Below are positions 29,058 through 37,834 of a stretch of 48,700 bases of DNA, piece by piece (the stretch's first letter is position 1; the number at the start of each line of letters is the position of its first letter). Origin of the DNA: Helicobacter salomonis (lineage in GTDB: Bacteria; Campylobacterota; Campylobacteria; Campylobacterales; Helicobacteraceae); NCBI RefSeq assembly GCF_017979425.1, contig NZ_JAERIS010000009.1, forward strand, positions 1 to 48,700, given 5' to 3'. The notes below the pieces were generated by a model. The model made no database searches and was not told where the DNA came from. It worked only from the letters and a program-made list of their open reading frames with translations. The translations under genes were made by a program, and so were the position numbers.

Positions 29058-31345
29058 GTGCGCTCCAACTCTAGGGTGCTAAATAGCCCCTGGGCAAAGA
29101 TCCCCTGTGTGTCTAAATTGGGGCTCACCATAAAAATTTCTTGCTCGAGGCTGTGATCCACATAAAGTGTTCCCTCTAAACTCTGATCACCCTTTTTCAG
29201 ACGCACACAAACACCCTCCTCTAGTCCCAGCTTTTCTAGGTGTGCCGGAGAAACATAGACCCCCGCTTTGAGCTGTAATTGGTTGCTCTGCAAAGTGGGT
29301 GTGCCAAATTGGGTTTCGGGGTATTTGCAATAGGCATTAAACTTGCTGGGCAAGATCGCTTGAATGGGTGTAGCAGAGGGGGTGGGGGTGGCGTAGTGAG
29401 GGGTGTCTAGTTTGTAGCCTCGCTGGTTAGACTTATCATTGCTGTAGAAGTTTTTGAGATGATCGTAGATAATGGGCTTATAACCCTTTTCTTGGGGGAG
29501 TAAATGAGTGTAATCTACCAAGCTTTCCCCAACACAGCCAAAATACTGGGCGATATCGCTCAGATCAAAGCCCTCAAAACGCAAAGCGGGTCTAATGGGC
29601 AATAAACGCCCCTCAAAATTAGTTATACTCGCTTCTAGTTGGTTAAAACTGGGCAAAATAAAATCTACCTTACGCGCACCCTCATTATCACAATCTAAAG
29701 TGTAATCCCCCTGAGTGCGAATCCCTACACTAGGAGACTCCATTGTGGGCGCGTCCAAAGTGCAGATAGAAGCGATGCCTAGCGCATTGCTACTAGGGGG
29801 GACTAAGATCACTTGACAACGCGCGGATAGCTCTCTTAAAAGGAGGGCGATGTTAGAAGCGCGCGGGTGGGTATAGAGTTCCTGCCCGGCAATGAGCACG
29901 ATTTTAGAGGCTTTGGCAATTAAAGCTTGCATTTTCTCAAAATCACACTGAGCCAGCCCAATGGATTCTAACATGGCGTAGTAGGGTTTCTCGCCCTCGC
30001 TTGAGCTCTCCAGGAGGGGCTGTAAGCTGGGATGTTCTAGCCCTAGGGCGTGCAGAATTGCGCCTAGCACAATCTCTTCAGCTTGGGGGGCGTGGGTGAG
30101 GGGTAGGACTGCGCGGCAAATCTTATTGATCGCCTTGTCGATGATGGGGTGGGCGTAGATAAGCGCACTGCCCTTATTGACCTTGAGCGCATTGGCGATG
30201 GCGTATTTAATCAAAGGATTTTCTGTACGGATTTTAGAACCCAAAGTCAAAATAAGATTAGCCTGCTTGATGTCTTCTAAATTGCCAAAAGCGCTCGGTT
30301 GGAAGATATTTAAGAAATTTTGAAACGTGTGCACTTCCTCATTGACAAGTTTAAAACCTAGTTCTTGGCGCAAATGCTCCAACAAATAAGCCTCCTCATT
30401 GCTCGCATCTCCCCCGATATACACCACCTTAGCCTCTTGGAATTTTTGCACGGCCTGCTCAACGTGTGCACTTCCCTTGGGGCTGGAATGCACATCAAAG
30501 GCAAAACGCCCTGCCCCACAGATGGGGTTATGGTAAAAATCATTGCCCACCCGAAAGATTTTGAGTGTATCGCCCAAAGTGTCAAAGTGGCGCACTTCAT
30601 AGCTAATATAGCATCCAGCTGCACAATGTGCGCAAGTAGAGTCAATGCGTTTGAGTTCCCACGCATTCGCACTATAACTAAAATCCTTATAGACAATTGC
30701 GCCCACTGGACACACCGCGATACACTCTCCGCAATCAAAACAAGGCGTGTCACCCACAAAACCGATCATCCCCTTTTGTTTGCGACTCCACACGCTGAAA
30801 GGGTCTTTAGGCATGCTAGTTTTGAATTTATCTGGAGCGTGCAGATCCGCTTTGATTGCCTTTAAATTGCTATCCCCGATATTATCACTACAAGTAGTGA
30901 CGCAACGCTCACACATGATGCACAAGTTAGGGTCATAAGAAGCCTGCGCCCAAAAGGCGAAGGGTTTTAAATTGTCGCGCACGGCAAAGGGCTGGGTGTC
31001 TACCTGCATGCGCATGGTCATGTCCTGCAATTCGCACTCCCCGCTCTTATCACACACCCCACACTCTAAAGGGTGGTTGACATCATAAGTTTGCATGATC
31101 ATTTTGCGCTCGGCTACGATCTCTAGTGTGTTAGTGCATACCTGCGTGTTGGGCTTGGCTTTGGTGTTACAGCCATAAACGCGTTTGCCATCCACCTCCA
31201 CCATGCACATCTTGCACGCCACGGTGGGGCAACACCCGCTTAGATAACAAATGGCGGGGATGTAAACCCCCGCACTCCTAGCAGCTTCTAAAATGGTTTG
31301 CCCCTCTTGAAACGCGACTTCCTGCCCATCAATGTTAAAAACCAT
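29054..31345 (-). CDS. nuoG: NADH-quinone oxidoreductase subunit G (Fe-S protein)
   Basis: A 763-residue peripheral subunit. The N-terminal 2Fe-2S ferredoxin domain has CYLSGCCPTVACKMC and, downstream, the closing Cys in VYGCNTK. Then NHPLECGVCDKSGECELQ (His/Cys-ligated 4Fe-4S), the pair CIMCERCVTTCSD and CFDCGECIAVCPVG, and the bacterial extra cluster N7 motif CAHCAAGCYISYE with its fourth Cys in NPICGAGRF. The molybdopterin-oxidoreductase-like domain fills the rest. It appears somewhat shorter than H. pylori NuoG as I remember it. ATG 31345 overlaps the preceding stop as ATGA, with AAAGGGGG upstream; the longer frame to 31375 is not needed. In Helicobacter electrons are thought to come from flavodoxin rather than NADH. 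Confidence 0.95.
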   Translation of the reverse strand: MVFNIDGQEVAFQEGQTILEAARSAGVYIPAICYLSGCCPTVACKMCMVEVDGKRVYGCNTKAKPNTQVCTNTLEIVAERKMIMQTYDVNHPLECGVCDKSGECELQDMTMRMQVDTQPFAVRDNLKPFAFWAQASYDPNLCIMCERCVTTCSDNIGDSNLKAIKADLHAPDKFKTSMPKDPFSVWSRKQKGMIGFVGDTPCFDCGECIAVCPVGAIVYKDFSYSANAWELKRIDSTCAHCAAGCYISYEVRHFDTLGDTLKIFRVGNDFYHNPICGAGRFAFDVHSSPKGSAHVEQAVQKFQEAKVVYIGGDASNEEAYLLEHLRQELGFKLVNEEVHTFQNFLNIFQPSAFGNLEDIKQANLILTLGSKIRTENPLIKYAIANALKVNKGSALIYAHPIIDKAINKICRAVLPLTHAPQAEEIVLGAILHALGLEHPSLQPLLESSSEGEKPYYAMLESIGLAQCDFEKMQALIAKASKIVLIAGQELYTHPRASNIALLLRELSARCQVILVPPSSNALGIASICTLDAPTMESPSVGIRTQGDYTLDCDNEGARKVDFILPSFNQLEASITNFEGRLLPIRPALRFEGFDLSDIAQYFGCVGESLVDYTHLLPQEKGYKPIIYDHLKNFYSNDKSNQRGYKLDTPHYATPTPSATPIQAILPSKFNAYCKYPETQFGTPTLQSNQLQLKAGVYVSPAHLEKLGLEEGVCVRLKKGDQSLEGTLYVDHSLEQEIFMVSPNLDTQGIFAQGLFSTLELERT

Positions 31346-31587
31346 CAAGCCCCCTTTTTGACCACTAAGGTCCAATCCACGCGATTAAAGCGCAGAGAGT
31401 TCATCAAAGTATCCCCCCTAGCCTTGACAAACTCTGCACTCTGCTCCACTAGATCAAAATCTACCACCTCAACCATGAAAATCACCACCTCGCCCACGCT
31501 CACACTGCTATCCAAGATCTCCCCCAAGCGCTTCAACACCACCTCGTTAGTCTCATCTCTCAAGTGGCGTAAATCAAAACGCCTCAT
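31345..31587 (-). CDS. HP1264-like small Nuo-operon protein (NuoE position)
   Basis: An 80-residue protein in the position taken by nuoE in other bacteria. It lacks the 2Fe-2S cysteines of NuoE: there is no Cys at all in [19 protein letters not shown] or the rest. In Campylobacter and Helicobacter two unusual genes replace nuoE and nuoF and are thought to adapt complex I to flavodoxin or another non-NADH donor. This one matches the small partner. The second, an HP1265-type gene of about 330 codons, is missing here, and nuoG follows at once through an ATGA overlap. It also overlaps the nuoD stop as ATGA. Confidence 0.8.
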   Translation of the reverse strand: MRRFDLRHLRDETNEVVLKRLGEILDSSVSVGEVVIFMVEVVDFDLVEQSAEFVKARGDTLMNSLRFNRVDWTLVVKKGA

Positions 31588-32813
31588 CGATCCACCTCTC
31601 CAAAGACGGCATTACTCGATCCGATGATGGTTACTGCATCTGCTAAATACTGCCCCACAAGCACATCTTGCAACGATCCAATATGAAAGAAACTGGGAGC
31701 ACGGATTTTTAAGCGGTAAGCATAGGGCTGCCCTTCAGAGTGGATAAAAAAGCCCAGCTCGCCCTTGGGCGATTCGGTGGGCGCATACACCTCGCCTTTT
31801 GGGGGGCGCATGCCCTGAGTTACCAGCACAAAGTGTTGCATCAAGGCGTAGTTTTGGGTCATGACGTCTTCTTTGGGTGCGCTGATGTAATCGGGAGCTT
31901 TAGCCATGATGGGCGTGTCTGTGGGCGCATACATGGGGATGAGTTGCTCTAAGATACGCAAGGATTGCTCGATTTCATACATGTAGAGCAAGTAGCGATC
32001 GTAAGAATCCCCATTAGAACCCACTGGAATATCAAAGTCCAGCTCTGGGTAAAGCTCATAGGGTTCTTCCTTGCGTACATCATAGGCAATTCCGGTGGCG
32101 CGCAACATGATTCCACTCGCCCCCCATGATTTTGCCATCTCTTGGGTGAGAGTGCCCACATTCTCTAGGCGCGCGCGCCAAATGCGGTTGCTATCTAGTA
32201 GCCCACTGATGAGTTTATGGGTGGCGCGCACTTCTTTGATGAAGCCTTGCAAACTCTCACACCAATGAGGGGGTAAGTCCATCGGCACTCCCCCGATGCG
32301 AATGGCGTTGTGCGTGAGCCGCGCCCCGCAATAATCCTCCATTAAATCTAGTCCATATTCGCGCGTTTTAAAACAATAGAGAAACACCGACATCGCGCCC
32401 ACATCTAGGGCATGCACGCTCAAGAAAAAAACATGGGAGATGACGCGGTTGAGCTCTAAAAGCATGGTGCGAATCACCTGCGCGCGTCTAGGGATTTCTA
32501 GCCCGATGAGTTTTTCCACCGCATAAGCGTAAGCGTAGTTATTGCTGGTAGAAGAAGTGTAATCTAGGCGATCTGTAGTGGGCATGTATTCATTATAGGT
32601 CATGTTTTCGCCCAATTTTTCACACCCGCGGTGCAAATATCCGATTTCTGGGGTGGCTTTGGTAATCTTCTCTCCGTCTAACTCCAAGATCAGGCGTAGC
32701 TGTCCGTGCGAAGAAGGGTGCTGGGGACCAAAATTAACCACCATTTTGTTGCCATCCTGCTCAAAGAGCACATTTTCAAACTGGGGTTTGAGTTTGGTAA
32801 AAATCTGTGCCAT
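31584..32813 (-). CDS. nuoD: NADH-quinone oxidoreductase subunit D
   Basis: A 409-residue hydrogenase-like subunit that forms the quinone site with NuoB. Landmarks: [22 protein letters not shown] with the quinone-site His, [26 protein letters not shown] and the C-terminal [14 protein letters not shown]...[27 protein letters not shown]. Its start overlaps the nuoC stop by one base. Confidence 0.97.
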   Translation of the reverse strand: MAQIFTKLKPQFENVLFEQDGNKMVVNFGPQHPSSHGQLRLILELDGEKITKATPEIGYLHRGCEKLGENMTYNEYMPTTDRLDYTSSTSNNYAYAYAVEKLIGLEIPRRAQVIRTMLLELNRVISHVFFLSVHALDVGAMSVFLYCFKTREYGLDLMEDYCGARLTHNAIRIGGVPMDLPPHWCESLQGFIKEVRATHKLISGLLDSNRIWRARLENVGTLTQEMAKSWGASGIMLRATGIAYDVRKEEPYELYPELDFDIPVGSNGDSYDRYLLYMYEIEQSLRILEQLIPMYAPTDTPIMAKAPDYISAPKEDVMTQNYALMQHFVLVTQGMRPPKGEVYAPTESPKGELGFFIHSEGQPYAYRLKIRAPSFFHIGSLQDVLVGQYLADAVTIIGSSNAVFGEVDR

Positions 32814-33610
32814 TAGGGTCGCTCTTTGAGTTCTGTGGGCTCGTTGGTATGTAGGTCTTTGACAAATAAGGATTTTTGGAAGGCATGCTTGCCCGGGTTA
32901 TCCTCAAGGCTCAAGCCCTTAGCTTGCTCATGCCCCACTTTAGAGAAGTTGAAGGTATCCTTCTCATCTACGCGCGCGCTGTCACGCTGTTCGGGCCCGA
33001 TAATCTCGCGGTATTCCTTGCCAAAAATCTTATCCACCTCATACCATGCGGCGTGTTCATCGCCTTTGAGCGGGTAGGATTTTAACAAGGGATGGCCCAC
33101 CCAATCTTCAGGCATCAAAATACGGCGCAAATGGGGGTGGTTTTCAAAAACAATGCCAAACATATCATAAGCCTCGCGTTCACTCCACAGCGCGGACCTG
33201 AACAGATGGCTTAAGGATTCCACGCTCTCTTGTGCACCCAAAGTGCATTTAACGCGCACGCGCCGTTTGTCTGCAAAACTGGGCAAATAGGAGACAAATT
33301 GATAAAAGAGTTCGAATTGATCACGCTGCTCTAAAAAGTCGATGGCACTCATTTCGCTCAAAGTGCTATAACCCACTTTTTTAAGCACGGCAGCCACCCC
33401 TGCTATATCTTGCTTTGCCACCCAAAAGACCGCACAACCAAGCTCAATATAGCTTTCTAAAATCTGGTGTGCATAACTGAGATGGTTATAGATAACTTCA
33501 TAGGGCGTGCCCACGACGGGGGCTTTGGGTGTGCCCCTAACCACATGAAAGCGATCGGAATAATGCACCTGTTTTTGCACATTGGCATTAGGACGCTGCT
33601 TTCTAACCAT
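32813..33610 (-). CDS. nuoC: NADH-quinone oxidoreductase subunit C
   Basis: A 265-residue 30-kDa-type subunit of the peripheral arm. The core is between about 60 and 190, with the family signature [20 protein letters not shown] and [19 protein letters not shown]. An N-terminal extension of about 50 residues and a charged C-terminal tail are typical of Helicobacter NuoC. It overlaps the nuoB stop by eight bases. Confidence 0.96.
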   Translation of the reverse strand: MVRKQRPNANVQKQVHYSDRFHVVRGTPKAPVVGTPYEVIYNHLSYAHQILESYIELGCAVFWVAKQDIAGVAAVLKKVGYSTLSEMSAIDFLEQRDQFELFYQFVSYLPSFADKRRVRVKCTLGAQESVESLSHLFRSALWSEREAYDMFGIVFENHPHLRRILMPEDWVGHPLLKSYPLKGDEHAAWYEVDKIFGKEYREIIGPEQRDSARVDEKDTFNFSKVGHEQAKGLSLEDNPGKHAFQKSLFVKDLHTNEPTELKERP

Positions 33611-34127
33611 TTGTGATCCTTGCTAGACTTTTGCGCGGGTCGGTTTTAATCGCCTTAGTGCGGCGGATTTTATCCTGCAAGACCATCAAGGCGTATTGCA
33701 AAGTTTCCGGGCGAGGGGCGCAACCGGGTAGGTAGATATCCACTGGAATGATGCGATCCACACCCTGCACGGTGGCATAAGTGTTGAACATTCCCCCCGT
33801 GTTCGCACATGAGCCCATAGAAATTACCCACTTAGGTTCGGGCATTTGGTCGTAAAGGCGACGGGTGAATTCGGCGTGTTTTTTGGTGAGAGTGCCTGCG
33901 ATGATCATCACATCAGATTGTCTAGGCGAGGCTCTAAAAATAGTTCCAAAGCGATCAAAATCAAAGCGCGAGCCCCCCGTAGCCATCATCTCAATCGCAC
34001 AACAAGCCAGCCCATAAGTGAGAGGCCAGAGCGAATTACTACGTCCCCAGTTGAGCAGGTGGTCTAAAGTGGTGAGTGCGATGGGAAGCCCGCTATTTTT
34101 GAGATAATTTACTGCATGCTGTGCCAT
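33603..34127 (-). CDS. nuoB: NADH-quinone oxidoreductase subunit B (N2 cluster)
   Basis: A 174-residue subunit carrying the terminal 4Fe-4S cluster N2 that reduces quinone. Cys ligands are seen in [15 protein letters not shown] (tandem Cys), [14 protein letters not shown] and [15 protein letters not shown] 34127 was chosen because AGAGAGGAG precedes it; the frame continues open to 34238 inside nuoA but has no reason to be used. It overlaps nuoA by 19 bases. The N-terminus is a little longer than that of H. pylori. Confidence 0.97.
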   Translation of the reverse strand: MAQHAVNYLKNSGLPIALTTLDHLLNWGRSNSLWPLTYGLACCAIEMMATGGSRFDFDRFGTIFRASPRQSDVMIIAGTLTKKHAEFTRRLYDQMPEPKWVISMGSCANTGGMFNTYATVQGVDRIIPVDIYLPGCAPRPETLQYALMVLQDKIRRTKAIKTDPRKSLARITNG

Positions 34128-34513
34128 TCTAGCGCTCCTCTCTTTAAGGCATAAACAAAGCCAATCCCTAGCAAGGCGATGAAACTCAACATCTCCATAA
34201 AGCCAAATAGCCCCAAGTCTTTGAAATCTAATGCCCACGGAAACATGAAGACGATCTCCACATCAAAGAGAATGAAAAGCATCGCCATGACATAGAATTG
34301 GTGGCTAACGCGGTTCTGTTGTTTGAGGGCTAGGGGTCCACACTCATAAGCGGCGAGTTTGAGCTTTTCGTTTTTGCGTTGCGCCATCGCACGGCTGATA
34401 AAGCGTTGGATTTTTAAAGTCCAGTTGAACACCACAAAGCTAAAGACCAAGAGAACAAACACCCCAAAGTAGGGATGCTCTACCACACCACTTGTTCCCA
34501 CCACTAGCTCCAT
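34109..34513 (-). CDS. nuoA: NADH-quinone oxidoreductase subunit A
   Basis: A 134-residue three-helix membrane subunit, first gene of the nuo operon. The signature [10 protein letters not shown] (the conserved ECG) and the acidic helix [15 protein letters not shown] are clear; the loop after helix 1 lies near the quinone site. It begins at ATG 34513 with no strong ribosome site. The operon continues without gaps to nuoN and probably pflA-algC. Confidence 0.96.
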   Translation of the reverse strand: MELVVGTSGVVEHPYFGVFVLLVFSFVVFNWTLKIQRFISRAMAQRKNEKLKLAAYECGPLALKQQNRVSHQFYVMAMLFILFDVEIVFMFPWALDFKDLGLFGFMEMLSFIALLGIGFVYALKRGALEWHSMQ

Positions 34514-34532
34514 ATCATGATCTAAACGAGTT

Positions 34533-34538
34533 ATTAAA
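34533..34538 (-). promoter_or_regulatory. Putative extended -10 box of the nuo operon
   Basis: On the minus strand ATTATGCTTTAATAACTC shows TGC followed by TTTAAT, an extended -10 arrangement about 20 bases ahead of the nuoA ATG. The 125-base gap between nuoA and polA is otherwise A/T-rich and without genes. Confidence 0.35.
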
Positions 34539-34638
34539 GCATAATTTCATTAATGCAAACTTTGATGGGGTGGAGAGTAGTAGATCATCACATAGCGATC
34601 AAATGTATCTTAAAGATTAAAATGACTAGAGGATGCGC

Positions 34639-37200
34639 TCAACTCTTCAAAACTCCCCAATTTGGCGCGATGCTGGTGTGGCATTCTAGGGGAACCCTAA
34701 GTGGGTAAATGCTCTCCATCAAGTCTTTGAGCTCTTTGGCTAGAGTGGGTGCTTGCATGCGGGGTGTTTCTAAAATGATTTCATCATGCACCTGCACTAA
34801 CATGCTGGTTTGAGGATATGCAGCGATGTGCGCGCTGATTTTGAGCATGGCGAGTTTAACCAGATCGCTTGCACTGCCCTGAAAGAGGGTGTTAACCCCT
34901 TCACGTAAGTATTCGGCTTGGAGTTTGGGATTAGCATGGGTGAAGTCAAAATGGCGTTCATGGCCTAAGAGCGTGGTGATTTTGCCCTCTTGTTGTAACT
35001 GCGTTTTGGTTTGCTCTAAAAAGTCTTTAATAGTGGGGAAGGTGCTAAAGTAGCGTTCAATGTAGTTTTTTGCCTCTTGTTGGCTGATTTTAAGCACCTG
35101 TGCCAGGCGTTTGGGTCCCATACCATAGAGCAAGGCAAAATTAATACTCTTGGCAGCATGGCGTTTAGAGGGGTCATTGAAAAGAGCTAGAGCGGTGTTA
35201 AGATGAATATCCTCCCCTTGCAAAAAGGCGTTAATAAGGTGTGTATCCGCGCTAAAATGGGCTAGAAGTCTGAGCTCAATTTGGGAGTAATCCAGTCCTA
35301 ACAAGATTAAATCGGGCGCACTAGGAATGAATCCAGTCGCAATTTTTTTGCCCAGTGGAGTGCGTATGGGGATATTTTGCAGATTGGGATGGGCAGAAGA
35401 GAGCCTAGAGCTTGCGGTGCTGTGTTGGTAAAAAATAGTGTGGATTTTGCCATGCGTGCTTTGAGTAAGCAAGGGTTCTACATAGGTGGATTGGAGCTTG
35501 AACACCTCGCGGTATTCTAAGAGGGTCTCTAGCAGTGTAGCGACCTCCACGCCCTGAATGCACGCGCCCTGATAACTCTCTTGCAGGGCTTTTAAACTCG
35601 CCTCATCTGTAGACAAGCCCGTCTTGATCTTCTTAACCCCCTTAGCTTGTAACCCTAAGTGTTGGTAGAGAAACTGCGCCCATTGTTTGGTGGAATTGAC
35701 ATTAAGAGGGGTGTGTGCTAGTGCATGGATTTTAGCCTCAAGGCGGGCTAGAGTCTGTTTAAATTCCTGGCATAAGTCTTGAAAATACGCTCGATCCACG
35801 CTAAAGCCATGCGCTTGCATGCGCAATAAGAGATTTAAAAGCGGATACTCTAGGGTGTGGGCTAATTCTAAGAGTGCGGGGTTTAATGTGCTTGTGTAAT
35901 GAGTGTAAGCGGTCGCGATGAGCTGTGCGTTGCACTCCAACATCCAGGCATTTAAGGGGGCATTGGGTTTGCTTTCAAAGGCCTCTAGGCCGAACAACTT
36001 AGCCAGCGCACTGATCTTGGGCTCTAGGTTTGAGCGATCTAGCCATGCTAAGAGTGCGACATCTTCATAGTCTTGTGGGGGTTCTAGGGAGTAACGCTGA
36101 TGCAACGCAAGAAAGATTTCTTTGATCTGGTAGCCTACGAGCTTACGCTGGTAGAGCGCTTGCAGGCATGCTGGAGCTTGGGGAGTTTGTAGGTCTAAGA
36201 GCAGAAAAGAGGGCGTGCCCTCTAAATTCAAAATCCCCAACCAATTTTGCTCTAAGCAGATGACAAATGTGCGCCCTAATGTGATGGAATCTAAAATTTG
36301 TTCGAGGGTGTTAGACTGGGGCTTGGGCGGTGTGGGAATTTTAGGTGTATGGGTGGGTTCAATTTGCTTGAGTAGGGCAAACATCTCATAATGTTCTAAC
36401 GCGTCTGCAATGCGCAATAAGGGGTTTTCTTGAGGAAAGGGCTTTAGAGGGGGAGGTGCACTAAAAAGAGAGCTCTCTAGGATAGCAAGTTGTCGGCTCA
36501 AAAAGGCTTGTTCTTTATCTCTTAAGAGCGCATGTTGTAATTTGGAGGGGAGTTTTACCTCTGTGATCCCCCTAGTTTCTAGGGTATGGTAGAGATTTTC
36601 TAAAGTCCCAAAGGCCTGAATCAGTTTAGTGCCATAGGTAGGCCCAATGCCCTCCACTCCCTTGTATCCATCGCTACTATCCCCAATCAAGCCCTGGTAT
36701 TGCACAAATTGATGGGGGTAAATGCCATATTTTTCTAGGCATTCCTCTATCCCTTTGAGTGCATGGGTGCTTGGATCGCATAAGAAAACATGTGGATTCA
36801 CTAATTGATAAAAATCCTTATCCATACTAAAAATGCGCACTTGTTCTTCTGCAAAACAAGCACACAGGCTTGCAATCACATCATCGCTCTCATACCCTTC
36901 AACACTGAAGATATCTAGCTCCATGGCCTTGATCCACTCCAAAATGATGGGTAATTGTTCCTCTAGGCCGGGTGGGGCAACACGATTAGCTTTATAGGCG
37001 GGGTAGAGAGTTTTGCGCTTATTGACTTTGCTTTCCAGGGCAAAGACAAGGTGATCGCCTCCGCATTTATACACCTGTTGCACCACACGCACAAAGGCAC
37101 TCAGCCATGCAGTGTTGGTGCCCGTAGAAGTGCGTAAATCCTGTAAGTGGTAGTAGAATTTAAAGAGCAGACTAAAAGTGTCAACTAGATGGAGTTTCAG
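34639..37200 (-). CDS. polA: DNA polymerase I, apparently with a CTG start
   Basis: A family A polymerase of about 853 residues. The 5'-nuclease domain occupies about 1-275 (LVDTFSLLF, EGYESDDVIASL, FSMDKDFYQL, GLIGDSSDGYKGVEGIGP); a degenerate 3'-exonuclease-like region follows (about 290-440) without an evident full set of acidic residues, as in H. pylori; the polymerase domain carries LGLDYSQIELRLLAHFS (motif A), RHAAKSINFALLYGMGPKR (motif B) and LVQVHDEIILE (motif C). The first ATG/GTG/TTG in frame is GTG 37092, which would remove the conserved nuclease strand LVDTF. The frame is open to 37207 and its only upstream start-like codon is CTG at 37200, preceded by AAAGGA at ideal spacing inside the end of thyX. 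Confidence 0.88.
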   Translation of the reverse strand: MKLHLVDTFSLLFKFYYHLQDLRTSTGTNTAWLSAFVRVVQQVYKCGGDHLVFALESKVNKRKTLYPAYKANRVAPPGLEEQLPIILEWIKAMELDIFSVEGYESDDVIASLCACFAEEQVRIFSMDKDFYQLVNPHVFLCDPSTHALKGIEECLEKYGIYPHQFVQYQGLIGDSSDGYKGVEGIGPTYGTKLIQAFGTLENLYHTLETRGITEVKLPSKLQHALLRDKEQAFLSRQLAILESSLFSAPPPLKPFPQENPLLRIADALEHYEMFALLKQIEPTHTPKIPTPPKPQSNTLEQILDSITLGRTFVICLEQNWLGILNLEGTPSFLLLDLQTPQAPACLQALYQRKLVGYQIKEIFLALHQRYSLEPPQDYEDVALLAWLDRSNLEPKISALAKLFGLEAFESKPNAPLNAWMLECNAQLIATAYTHYTSTLNPALLELAHTLEYPLLNLLLRMQAHGFSVDRAYFQDLCQEFKQTLARLEAKIHALAHTPLNVNSTKQWAQFLYQHLGLQAKGVKKIKTGLSTDEASLKALQESYQGACIQGVEVATLLETLLEYREVFKLQSTYVEPLLTQSTHGKIHTIFYQHSTASSRLSSAHPNLQNIPIRTPLGKKIATGFIPSAPDLILLGLDYSQIELRLLAHFSADTHLINAFLQGEDIHLNTALALFNDPSKRHAAKSINFALLYGMGPKRLAQVLKISQQEAKNYIERYFSTFPTIKDFLEQTKTQLQQEGKITTLLGHERHFDFTHANPKLQAEYLREGVNTLFQGSASDLVKLAMLKISAHIAAYPQTSMLVQVHDEIILETPRMQAPTLAKELKDLMESIYPLRVPLECHTSIAPNWGVLKS

Positions 37201-37825
37201 ATGTGTCCTTTAAACACGCACTAAAGAGATATTGGTGATCTTGAGGCAGGGCCTTGTAAAGCGCAAAGGCGAGTTGGCGGATCTCCCAAAGTGCTTTAGA
37301 GTCCGTGCGCAAGGAGAGAAAATTCTGCAAACTGCGTGCGTTTACACTAAAAGCTAAGCTGGTCTTATAACTCTCTGGCATGGCGAATTTGGCGTAGTCA
37401 TTCTTGACATGGCTGCTAATCAAGAGGCGTAGGTTTTCTAGCGCCTGCACGCTGGCTTTATCCACCGCCTCTACCCCCGTGAAGACCAAGAATTTTTGCG
37501 CGCGTGTTAGATTTTCCTCATAAAGAGGTAGAAAACTCTCTTCTTGTTTGAGTTCACTCAAGGTGTAGCGGCTGGATTTAACGGAGAAACTTGCCATGCG
37601 ATGGCGCGCGAGTTCTTGCAAACAAGCGCGGCTAATGTCCTTGATCTCAAAATTGTAAAACAAGTGCTCTAGGGTAGAGTTATGGCGGTATTTATTGGCG
37701 ACACGATCGATGAGTTCTAAATCTTTGCGCCCACCTCCATCGCTGTAGGCAAAGCTTTGGTAACAAGTGCGGATGGCTTCATAGCAACAATGCAGCGGGG
37801 TGGCGTGTTTAAGAGTTACTTGCAT
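37181..37825 (-). CDS. thyX: Flavin-dependent thymidylate synthase ThyX
   Basis: A 214-residue FAD enzyme that methylates dUMP to dTMP using methylene-THF and NADPH. The ThyX motif RHRMASFSVKSSRYT (RHRx7S, about residues 75-89) is intact and binds FAD and dUMP. NSTLEHLFYNFEI supplies the conserved His and Glu region. It replaces ThyA in Helicobacter. The last 20 bases overlap the inferred polA start. Confidence 0.95.
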   Translation of the reverse strand: MQVTLKHATPLHCCYEAIRTCYQSFAYSDGGGRKDLELIDRVANKYRHNSTLEHLFYNFEIKDISRACLQELARHRMASFSVKSSRYTLSELKQEESFLPLYEENLTRAQKFLVFTGVEAVDKASVQALENLRLLISSHVKNDYAKFAMPESYKTSLAFSVNARSLQNFLSLRTDSKALWEIRQLAFALYKALPQDHQYLFSACLKDTSETPSS

Positions 37826-37834
37826 GGCTCTTCT

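Noticed and set aside
30365-30865. 166-codon plus-strand frame opposite nuoG
   Set aside because: It is antisense to the Fe-S region of NuoG, with no family resemblance or ribosome site.
34639-37092. polA starting at GTG 37092
   Set aside because: It would drop the conserved first strand and Asp of the 5'-nuclease, which is encoded in frame just upstream.
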